Shown piece by piece: positions 26,217 through 32,698 of a stretch of DNA of 64,000 nucleotides (position 1 is the stretch's first letter; every line of letters begins with the position of its first letter). The translations under genes and the position numbers were made by a program. A model generated the notes under the pieces. It was not told the origin of the DNA, did no database searches, and saw nothing but the letters and a program-made list of their open reading frames with translations. Origin of the DNA: an uncultured Tenacibaculum sp. (GTDB taxonomy: Bacteria; Bacteroidota; Bacteroidia; Flavobacteriales; Flavobacteriaceae); the NCBI RefSeq assembly GCF_947504135.1, contig NZ_CANNGG010000002.1, forward strand, positions 532,363 to 596,362, in the 5' to 3' direction.

Positions 26217-26573
26217 TTTGTTTTAATTATTAGTTATCTCATTCAAGCTGCACAAAACCATCGTTAAGTCCAAGTATTCCTTACCTCAAGTATTTGTTTG
26301 TTTCATTTCGTTAACTAATATCATAGTCCACTTTTCCCCACCACCCAAGTCAGCGGTTATAAAAAAATAGGTTTATAAAATGTAGTAATACGCCATAGCA
26401 CATTACTTTTTATCGTACCTCAAAAAAGCAATAAGCTATTGTCTAAAAGTCCTGTATAAGTAGCTTGTTTAAATGCTGTTTTATCAAACAACTATTTAAA
26501 ACGCTACCCATACAAACGCTTCATCCAAAGCTCAATACGGTACTAAAACCTATTTTTTTAAGTGTTACTTCCC
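26217..26573. other. 357-bp structured non-coding region between SRAP and HTH genes
   Basis: No credible ORF is seen. A perfect 15-bp inverted pair, TAAAAAAATAGGTTT (26360-26374) and AAACCTATTTTTTTA (26546-26560), encloses about 170 bp that fold further. AGCACATTACTT (26397-26408) is shared with the region upstream of umuD, and both copies lie near a CGT(A/G)CCTCAAAA motif. Confidence 0.6.
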
Positions 26574-26906
26574 CTAAAAGTGTTTTCCTTTTTTAATCAA
26601 ATAATCAGCAGCTTGTTTTTCAATATCATCTTGCGTCCAAATTTTATGTTCTAACACCCAATTATTAATAGTTTCTTTATCAAAATAAAGTCTTTTGCCT
26701 CTTTTAGAATGCGGAATACTATGAGTACTTGTTAATTTATAAATATGTGATTTCGATAAACCTAAATAATCAGATAATTGTTCAATATCCATAATCTTGG
26801 AAGTGATAATATTAGTTTCATTTCTTCCAATATTAGAATAGATGTTTTCAAGTAAGTTTTCAATGTTTCTTAATCTCTCATTAATAATTTCAAAAGGGTT
26901 TTCCAT
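26574..26906 (-). CDS. helix-turn-helix (excisionase-like) protein
   Basis: This 110-aa protein begins with a coiled-coil-like helix (INERLRNIENLLENIY) and has an HTH_17-type winged helix in its second half: LSDYLGLSKSHIYKLTS, then the wing RGKRLYFDKETINNWV. It is divergent from the genes around it and is the only minus-strand gene of the element. It may be the excisionase or a regulator of the right end. Similar proteins lie next to Bacteroidetes integrative elements. Confidence 0.82.
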   Translation of the reverse strand: MENPFEIINERLRNIENLLENIYSNIGRNETNIITSKIMDIEQLSDYLGLSKSHIYKLTSTHSIPHSKRGKRLYFDKETINNWVLEHKIWTQDDIEKQAADYLIKKGKHF

Positions 26907-27174
26907 AGTATATAAGTATTAAAATAAAAAAAGGTAGCAAATATATGTGGCTAACATAGCCAACGCGCAAGGCTATAAAGGTCAAGCCCTACGGGTTTTG
27001 AATAAAACTTTTTCAAGATATTTTATCTATTTCATTAAACATTTTAACTCAAAAAACTTTTATCCAAAAACCTTGACAGCCTCATCCACGCCACAACAAT
27101 AGAGGCTATCTTTTTTTCTTTTCAAAAAAAATAATGGTGCGAAGCGTAGCGAAGCAATTTTAAATTGGATAGCT
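26907..27174. other. 268-bp intergenic region between divergent genes
   Basis: It contains a small hairpin TGGCTA-ACA-TAGCCA (26948-26962) overlapping a third GCCAACGCGC (26959-26968). It also holds a long-loop hairpin AGCCTC/GAGGCT (near 27080-27110) before a T7 run, and the short repeat GCGAAGCGTAGCGAAGC (27138-27154). No ORF is supported. Confidence 0.45.
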
Positions 27175-27615
27175 ATGTCAACTTTTGAACTGAAAACTCA
27201 CCAAATCGGAAGAACCTACTCGAACCCTCATTTTTTTATCCTAAACAAAGGACTTAACAGCGGGAAACCGCTTTCAAATCCTTGTCCTAACTGTTTAGTA
27301 GTAATCACAAAAACCGAAACAGATAAAAACACGCTTTTTCATTTATCTATGATGTTGCAAATAGGCGGTTTTTACGCTTATTTTTTAAAGGGTAGTGTTA
27401 TTCCGTTTATTTCTGTAGATGATTGCAGAAAAACGCTTAAAAAAGGTTTAAAATCTACTTCAAAGATAAGCGACCAGATGCAAAAACACATAAAAGCGGT
27501 TGAGGTTATCAGTAAAAAAGAAAAAGAGCTTCAAAATGTCATTGATAAAATGGCAGTTTTAAAGGTTGCATACATTCGTAACTGTTTCAAACTAATGCAA
27601 ATTAAAGAAGCCTAA
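27175..27615 (+). CDS. DUF6943-like hypothetical protein
   Basis: This 146-aa protein has a characteristic N-terminus (THQIGRTYSNPHFFILNKGLNSGKP followed by PCPNCLVV; cysteines two residues apart). A central hydrophobic region ends in YFLKGSVIPFISVDDCRK, and the C-terminus is a helical, lysine-rich stretch. I recall this pattern from the DUF6943 family of Bacteroidetes mobile elements. The function is unknown. It is one of two plus-strand accessory genes beside attR. Confidence 0.6.
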   Translation: MSTFELKTHQIGRTYSNPHFFILNKGLNSGKPLSNPCPNCLVVITKTETDKNTLFHLSMMLQIGGFYAYFLKGSVIPFISVDDCRKTLKKGLKSTSKISDQMQKHIKAVEVISKKEKELQNVIDKMAVLKVAYIRNCFKLMQIKEA

Positions 27616-27752
27616 TGCAAAGGCATCGTAACGCCTTAAAACAGTAACAAAATGGCATTATTTTGGTTATATTTATAGTGAAATAAAGGTTTTAAAGCAA
27701 TATAAAGTCCGTACCAAATCCAAAGGAGTTTAATTTTAAATTGTTTTATATT

Positions 27753-28394
27753 ATGGGAAAGATTTCTCAAGGAATTTTAGGCGGATTATCTGGAAAAGTA
27801 GGTAATGTCATCGGTGGTAGTTGGAAAGGTATTGACTACATCAGAATTAAGCCATCAAGTGTGGCGAATCCTCGAACAGAGGGGCAAGTAAACCAACGTA
27901 ATAAATTTACGGTTACATTGGAATATTTACAGCCAAACAAAGAGTTTTTAAAAGTCGGTTACAAGTCTTTTGCGACAAAGAAAACTGAATTTAATGCTGC
28001 AATGTCTTATGTATTAAATAATGCAGTAGGAGGGATTGCACCTAACTTCACAATCGATTATTCTTTAGCTTTATTGAGTAGAGGTTCTTTATCTGGAGTG
28101 TTAAACGGTACTACTGACTTAACAACACCTGGACAAGTGGATTTTGGTTGGGGTGATAACTCGGCAGAGGGTAACGCAAATGCAACAGATAAAGCAATGT
28201 TGTTAGTTTACAATCCAAGTAAAAAAGAATCTGTTTATATTTTAGATGGTGCAGGCAGAACAGCAGGTTCTCAATCGGTAACAATTCCAAACACCTATGC
28301 AGGAGACACAGTAGAGCTATTTATGGCGTTTGTTTCTGCTGATGGTAGTCAAGTATCAAATAGTGTGTATTTAGGCTCTGGTACGGCTGCTTAA
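27753..28394 (+). CDS. DUF6266 family protein
   Basis: The 213-aa product starts MGKISQGILGGLSGKVGNVI, then WKGIDYIRIKPSSVANPRTEGQ, which is the hallmark of DUF6266. The rest is beta-rich, Gly/Ser/Thr-rich and without a signal peptide. Family members are common in Bacteroidetes, often near mobile DNA, and have no known role. The ATG at 27753 (MGK) is preferred over an in-frame upstream start at 27741. An AAAGGAGTT motif lies about 23 nt upstream. A strong terminator follows, and attR is 137 nt further on. Confidence 0.85.
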   Translation: MGKISQGILGGLSGKVGNVIGGSWKGIDYIRIKPSSVANPRTEGQVNQRNKFTVTLEYLQPNKEFLKVGYKSFATKKTEFNAAMSYVLNNAVGGIAPNFTIDYSLALLSRGSLSGVLNGTTDLTTPGQVDFGWGDNSAEGNANATDKAMLLVYNPSKKESVYILDGAGRTAGSQSVTIPNTYAGDTVELFMAFVSADGSQVSNSVYLGSGTAA

Positions 28395-28418
28395 TAACTT
28401 TAAGTTTAAATACATTTT

Positions 28419-28454
28419 AAAAACCGTTTCTATTAATTTAGAAGCGGTTTTTTT
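28419..28454 (+). terminator. rho-independent terminator after the DUF6266 gene
   Basis: AAAACCGTTTCTA pairs with TAGAAGCGGTTTT (one G-U pair) and runs into seven T residues. Confidence 0.85.
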
Positions 28455-28488
28455 ATGCCTTTAGATCACTTCTACTTGTAGGTTATAA

Positions 28489-28508
28489 TGTTATACCTAT
28501 GTTGTACC
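28489..28508. repeat. paired TGTTRTACC sites inside attR (candidate integrase arm sites)
   Basis: TGTTATACC (28489-28497) and TGTTGTACC (28500-28508) match the TGTTGTACC pair at 6232-6252 near attL, in the same orientation, and end 23 bp before the attR core. Confidence 0.5.
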
Positions 28509-28531
28509 CTTTTTAAATTAATCTTTTTGAG

Positions 28532-28547
28532 CCCTTTATTTATAAGG
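28532..28547. repeat. attR core of the integrated element
   Basis: CCCTTTATTTATAAGG is identical to attL at 6158-6173. Here one more G makes it an imperfect palindrome CCCTT-N7-AAGGG. Confidence 0.8.
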
Positions 28548-28596
28548 GTTGCTTGATTTAATTAATATAATGCATTGTCACCACCAGTTAATTTTT

Positions 28597-29384
28597 TCAT
28601 AGGTAGTATTGACTTAAAAAACCTTGATTTCCCTTTTCATTCGGATAAAAATAAATTCCGATTAGAAATTTACTGTTTTCAGGAACTTTATTTTTTACTC
28701 CTTTGTCAAAACTTGTCCATTGTGTTTTTTAAATTATTTCAACTAACTTTTTGTCGATTGGATTTTCAAAACCACTTATTTCAATTACGTTTTTTATACT
28801 CAATTCAGACGAAAAAGTTATTTCATAAATACCATAACTTTTCTCAAGTTCAATTCCTTTAAATTGTTGTAATTCTTTATGCAGTTTTGCTTTTTCTCTG
28901 TAATTTATTCTGTCGGTGAAATTTATATTTTTTGATTTAAAAGTTTGCAGAATTTCTAATTCTCTTTTTTGTCTTTCCAGCTCTTTGTTGTTCTTTAAAG
29001 TTTTTTTCTGTAATATCCTGAATAATCAAGATACATTATTCCGGAACACATTCCAATTCCATAGTTTCCTTCACTATTTTTTATCGCATAAGCTATAAGT
29101 TTTGTATTCGCTGGAATATGAATATCACAAGAACTTCCAATTCCATTATCGCTTCTTCCGTAAACATAAATTGATTTTAAGTTTTCTCCTTTGTATAATT
29201 CATTAATCTTAATATCCGCTTTGTATCCTTTTTCATTCTTTTGGTTTGGATAGATTTTGAGGATTGTAACATTAGCAACAAAATCAGATTGAGTATATTT
29301 TTTAGTTATTTTCGGCGGATCACAATCGCAAGCAAAAACTCCGATTGAAAACAGAAAGATTGTTATTTGCAGGATTTTTTTCAT
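28597..29384 (-). pseudogene. secreted protein with CDC-PP start, broken by a frameshift and a nonsense codon
   Basis: A signal peptide (MKKILQITIFLFSIGVFA) is followed by CDCDPPKI and a beta-rich domain with a second cysteine pair, resembling small secreted NTR/TIMP-like proteins of Bacteroidetes. The frame ends early at an A7 run (29001-29007). With one more A it continues as KTLKNNKELERQKRELEILQ... through a domain ending in a TonB-C-like QWTSFDKGVKNK segment. That extension is itself cut by an in-frame TAA at 28729-28731 and would end at TGA 28597-28599. Two independent lesions make true decay likely, although the A7 run alone could be a sequencing slip. Confidence 0.72.
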
Positions 29385-29398
29385 AATTGGTGGCAACG

Positions 29399-29523
29399 TG
29401 TTTGTATAAGGAAAGTTGCGTGATTTAAGTACTAAATTAGCAAATAAATCACAGATAGAAAGTCCGCAAGGACTTTCGTAAGTAGGCTATAACTAGCAAT
29501 GAATTATACATGGTGTTGTAATT
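29399..29523. repeat. dispersed intergenic repeat, right copy, with GNRA hairpin
   Basis: It carries TTTGTATAAGG...AGTTGCGTG.TTTAAGT...TTATACATGGTGTTG, in the same order as the copy at 6044-6121. Inside is a perfect 8-bp hairpin GAAAGTCC-GCAA-GGACTTTC (29458-29477) with a GNRA loop. Confidence 0.5.
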
Positions 29524-29528
29524 AGTTA

Positions 29529-30038
29529 TTATTTAATCGAATCTCTCATTTCCCAATATTTTCTATAGAATTTATCCTTGCTAAGAGCCGTTTTTTTAGT
29601 TCCATAATAAAACATACTAACCAAAGTATCTTTTAGTTTTGAATTTTCAGCTAGTAAATCAATATTATCTTTGTTTTGAACTATTACTGAAGAATACATT
29701 TCTTTCCTGCTTTCAACTCCAGAAGCAGCAACGGTATAAAATTCTACTTTTTCATCAAAAAGTTTACAATTTTCCCAAATAAGATAATACTGATAATCAT
29801 TTATTTTTATAACTTTATCCCAATGTCCAAATTTTTTAAACATATATTTTTTTGTGTATAAGGCAGAAGAAAGGTGAAGTCTTAATTCATTAAAATATAG
29901 TGAATCATTGTTGTTGATAGTCAAAACTTTGGCTATTTCGATATCTTTATTATTCTGCAATAATTCTTTTCCATTTTGTTTTATGGCAGTACAACTTAAA
30001 GCCAATAATGCTAAAATATATGGTATTGTCTTTTTCAT
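29529..30038 (-). CDS. hypothetical lipoprotein
   Basis: The 169-aa product has an N-terminal signal ending in a lipobox-like LALSC, so it is probably lipidated at Cys16. The mature part contains scattered aromatic residues and ends with a charged helix. I do not recognise a family. No neighbour on its strand is close enough to suggest an operon. Confidence 0.6.
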   Translation of the reverse strand: MKKTIPYILALLALSCTAIKQNGKELLQNNKDIEIAKVLTINNNDSLYFNELRLHLSSALYTKKYMFKKFGHWDKVIKINDYQYYLIWENCKLFDEKVEFYTVAASGVESRKEMYSSVIVQNKDNIDLLAENSKLKDTLVSMFYYGTKKTALSKDKFYRKYWEMRDSIK

Positions 30039-30248
30039 AATTAACTATAACTTGTAATATGTCAAACTTTATTTGTTTTATACCGACAATAACATGGGAT
30101 ATAATAAAGTTTAGCAATTTTTATTCTTTCAAATATAAAAAAATAAATAGAAGAAAGAAGGTAATTTTTTGTTGAGGAGAAGTCCTAAGTTTAAAGTGAG
30201 TGATAAAAATGAATAAAAGTGTTTACTGCTTCACTAAAAAAGGAGCTA

Positions 30249-30280
30249 AAAAAAATCCCCTTGTAAAAATACAAAGGGAA
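30249..30280 (-). terminator. terminator of guaD
   Basis: On the minus strand TCCCTTTGT pairs with ACAAGGGGA (one G-U pair) and is followed by a run of T residues. Confidence 0.8.
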
Positions 30281-30288
30281 TTTACTTT

Positions 30289-30762
30289 TTAATATTCTAT
30301 TTTATCTTCTTTCTCAGACCATTTCTGAAAAGGTTCTAAGGCAATGTTACGTCCAATTTGCTCAAACGGAATACTTCTTTTTTCGTATGGTAACGGAATT
30401 TCTTTGTAAATAAATTCATCATCAAAACCAATATTAGCAGCATCTTGCTGGTTACTTCCGTAAAAAACTTTATCAGGACGTGCCCAATAAATAGCGCCTA
30501 AACACATAGGGCAAGGTTCGCAAGAGGTATATACAATACATCCATCTAATTGAAAAGAACCTATATTTTTACAAGCATCACGAATGGCTGTTACTTCTGC
30601 GTGTGCAGTTGGGTCGTTGGTAGAAGTAACCTTATTGTTTCCTCTTCCGATGATTTTTCCATCTTTAACAACAATACAACCAAAAGGTCCTCCTTCGTTG
30701 CTCTGCATTCCTTTTAAAGCTGCTTTTACAGCTTCACTCATATATTCTTCGTGTGTATTCAT
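30289..30762 (-). CDS. guaD: guanine deaminase (cytidine-deaminase-like fold)
   Basis: This enzyme hydrolyses guanine to xanthine and ammonia in purine salvage. The zinc and catalytic motifs are HAEVTAIRDAC (His and the proton-shuttling Glu) and the CEPCPMCLGAIYWARP segment with two zinc cysteines. The order and wording match the Bacillus-type GuaD, including GFDDEFIYKEI in the C-terminal part that closes the active site. That makes GuaD more likely than the tRNA deaminase TadA. I chose the ATG at 30762; an ATG one codon earlier (30765) is equally possible. A GTG further upstream lies inside the fumC terminator. Confidence 0.9.
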   Translation of the reverse strand: MNTHEEYMSEAVKAALKGMQSNEGGPFGCIVVKDGKIIGRGNNKVTSTNDPTAHAEVTAIRDACKNIGSFQLDGCIVYTSCEPCPMCLGAIYWARPDKVFYGSNQQDAANIGFDDEFIYKEIPLPYEKRSIPFEQIGRNIALEPFQKWSEKEDKIEY

Positions 30763-30778
30763 CATTTTAAATTTATAG

Positions 30779-30805
30779 CAAAAAAAAGCCACAATTAAGT
30801 GGCTT
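30779..30805 (-). terminator. terminator of fumC
   Basis: Perfect 7-bp stem AAGCCAC/GTGGCTT (30786-30792, 30799-30805) with loop AATTAA and a T-run on the minus strand. Confidence 0.85.
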
Positions 30806-30817
30806 AAAAATATGTTT

Positions 30818-32218
30818 TTACTTTAAGCTTCCAATCATGTCTTCTGGTCTTACCCATTCGTCATATTGTTCTGGAGTTACGTATCCTAAACGTACTGCTT
30901 CTTCTTTTAAAGTAGTTCCGTTTGCGTGTGCTGTATTTGCAATTTCAGCAGCTTTGTAATATCCAATTTTAGTATTTAATGCCGTAACTAACATTAAAGA
31001 GTTGTTTAATAACTCAGTAATTCTTGTTTGGTTTGGTTCTATACCAGCAGCACAATTTACATCAAACGATACACAGGCATCTCCAATTAATTGAGCTGAT
31101 TGTAATACGTTAGCTGCCATCATAGGTTTAAAAACGTTTAATTCGTAGTGACCTTGAGTACCACCAACAGTTACTGCAACATCATTACCCATTACTTGTG
31201 CACAAACCATAGTCATAGCTTCTGCTTGTGTTGGGTTTACTTTTCCTGGCATGATAGAAGATCCTGGCTCGTTAGCAGGAATAATAATTTCACCAATTCC
31301 AGAACGAGGTCCAGACGCCATTAAACGAATGTCGTTTGCTATTTTATTTAATGAAACAGCTAATTGTTTTAACGCTCCGTGTGTTTCAACTAAAGCATCG
31401 TGCGCTGCTAAAGCTTCAAATTTATTTTCAGCAGTTACAAATGGTAATCCTGTAAACTCAGCAATGTATTTAGCAACTAACACATCGTAACCAGCAGGAG
31501 TGTTTAATCCTGTTCCAACCGCAGTTCCTCCTAAAGCTAATTGCGCTAAATGCGCTAAGGTGTTTTTTAAAGCGTTTAATCCGAAGTTTAATTGCGCTAC
31601 ATATCCAGAAAATTCTTGTCCTAAGGTTAGGGGAGTAGCATCCATTAAGTGCGTACGTCCAATTTTTACAATATCTTTAAAAGCTTCTGCTTTTGCTTGT
31701 AAGGTATCACGTAATTGCTCAACACCAGGAATGGTTACTTCTACAATTTTTTTGTAGGCAGCAATGTGCATACCCGTTGGGAAAGTATCGTTAGACGATT
31801 GCGATTTGTTTACGTCATCGTTCGGTTGGATAGTTTTTTCACCTTCACCAATTACTTTTCCAGCAATTTCATGCGCACGGTTTGCAATAACCTCGTTAAC
31901 GTTCATGTTACTTTGTGTACCAGAACCTGTTTGCCAAATTACTAAAGGGAATTGATCATCGTGCTTTCCTTCTAAAATTTCATCACATACTTGTGCAATT
32001 AAATCACGTTTTTCAGCAGCTAAAACACCTAACTCTGCGTTAGTGAAAGCAGCTGCTTTTTTTAAGTATGCAAATCCATATACAACTTCTAATGGCATAG
32101 AGGCAGCAGGACCAATTTTAAAATTATTACGAGAACGCTCAGTTTGTGCTCCCCAATATTTATCAGCAGGTACTTCTACCTGTCCCATAGTGTCTTTCTC
32201 AATTCTATATTTTGTCAT
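30818..32218 (-). CDS. fumC: class II fumarate hydratase
   Basis: FumC interconverts fumarate and malate in the TCA cycle without an Fe-S cluster. The 466-aa length is exact for the family. Family motifs seen are [19 protein letters not shown] near residue 96, the substrate-binding [24 protein letters not shown], and the signature [11 protein letters not shown]. The ATG at 32218 follows a -7-like TAATTTTG at 32256-32263 on the minus strand. Identification is certain at the family level. Confidence 0.97.
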   Translation of the reverse strand: MTKYRIEKDTMGQVEVPADKYWGAQTERSRNNFKIGPAASMPLEVVYGFAYLKKAAAFTNAELGVLAAEKRDLIAQVCDEILEGKHDDQFPLVIWQTGSGTQSNMNVNEVIANRAHEIAGKVIGEGEKTIQPNDDVNKSQSSNDTFPTGMHIAAYKKIVEVTIPGVEQLRDTLQAKAEAFKDIVKIGRTHLMDATPLTLGQEFSGYVAQLNFGLNALKNTLAHLAQLALGGTAVGTGLNTPAGYDVLVAKYIAEFTGLPFVTAENKFEALAAHDALVETHGALKQLAVSLNKIANDIRLMASGPRSGIGEIIIPANEPGSSIMPGKVNPTQAEAMTMVCAQVMGNDVAVTVGGTQGHYELNVFKPMMAANVLQSAQLIGDACVSFDVNCAAGIEPNQTRITELLNNSLMLVTALNTKIGYYKAAEIANTAHANGTTLKEEAVRLGYVTPEQYDEWVRPEDMIGSLK

Positions 32219-32305
32219 TATGAAATGATTTAAAATGCTAAAAATTAATGATGTCCAAAATTACAAATTCTTATAGTTTTTACGAGTTATTTTTATTAGA
32301 TTTTA

Positions 32306-32336
32306 TTGGAAGAAAAGAAAAATAGTTATAATTTTG
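32306..32336 (+). promoter_or_regulatory. promoter of the 58-aa membrane protein gene
   Basis: TTG (32306-32308), a 20-bp spacer and TAATTTTG (32329-32336) make a near-ideal Bacteroidetes promoter 28 nt before the ATG. Confidence 0.65.
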
Positions 32337-32364
32337 TGGCATAACAATTATTAACAAGAAACAA

Positions 32365-32541
32365 ATGTTAGATTTTTCAGAATTCTCAGGATTAGTATTA
32401 TTCATGTTTATTTTTACAGCTGGATTTTGGCTGTTAATTTTCTTATTAACATTTGTAGTTCCTTACTGGATTGGCGGAACTATCTGGGAAAACATGAAGT
32501 TAAAAAGAGAAGCTAAAAGAGCTGCCGAAGAAGGTAAGTAA
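32365..32541 (+). CDS. small membrane protein (58 aa)
   Basis: This short gene encodes MLDFSEFSGLVLFMFIF followed by a second hydrophobic stretch (WLLIFLLTFVVPYWIGG) and a basic, charged tail (KLKREAKRAAEEGK). It would form one long or two short membrane helices with a cytoplasmic tail. Its reality is supported by a good promoter upstream and a strong terminator 27 nt after the stop. The function is unknown. Confidence 0.75.
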   Translation: MLDFSEFSGLVLFMFIFTAGFWLLIFLLTFVVPYWIGGTIWENMKLKREAKRAAEEGK

Positions 32542-32567
32542 TCTTTAGATATCATAAAAAAATATTT

Positions 32568-32594
32568 AAACCACGTTATTTACGTGGTTTTTTT
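32568..32594 (+). terminator. terminator of the small membrane protein gene
   Basis: AAACCACGT (32568-32576) pairs with ACGTGGTTT (32582-32590), and a T-run follows. Confidence 0.9.
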
Positions 32595-32643
32595 GTGCCT
32601 TTATTTAACTAGAAATAAGTTTGTCAACCTAAGTTTTTACAAC

Positions 32644-32677
32644 AAAAAAGAGAGCTGATTGTTCAGCTCTCTTTTTA
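32644..32677. terminator. bidirectional terminator after the outer-membrane receptor gene
   Basis: Nine GC-containing pairs GAGAGCTGA/TCAGCTCTC (32650-32658, 32663-32671) are flanked by A-runs on the left and T-runs on the right, so it can end transcripts on both strands. Confidence 0.85.
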
Positions 32678-32698
32678 TTATTGTATTTGAATGAAGTA

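Larger units (their letters stand above)
6158..28547. mobile_element. integrated mobile element (about 22.4 kb) carrying a defence cassette and an SOS cassette
   Basis: The borders are the exact 16-bp direct repeats at 6158-6173 and 28532-28547. Inside are a tyrosine recombinase beside the left end, arm-type TGTTRTACC repeats near both ends, two excisionase-like HTH genes, a VirE-N/DUF3987 replication-type protein with iterons, and accessory genes. Genes on both flanks look like chromosomal housekeeping genes. I see no relaxase, coupling protein or tra genes, so it is probably an integrative mobilisable or satellite-like element rather than a self-conjugative one. Confidence 0.82.

Noticed and set aside
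6158..28547. Element as a self-transmissible conjugative element or prophage
   Set aside because: No relaxase, coupling protein, tra, capsid, terminase or lysis genes were seen.
28575..29098. Plus-strand reading frames of 95 and 60 codons
   Set aside because: They are antisense to the broken minus-strand secreted-protein gene, whose frames explain the sequence better.
30289..30762. tRNA adenosine deaminase TadA
   Set aside because: The C-terminal part (GFDDEFIYKEI and the closing Tyr) follows guanine deaminase rather than TadA.
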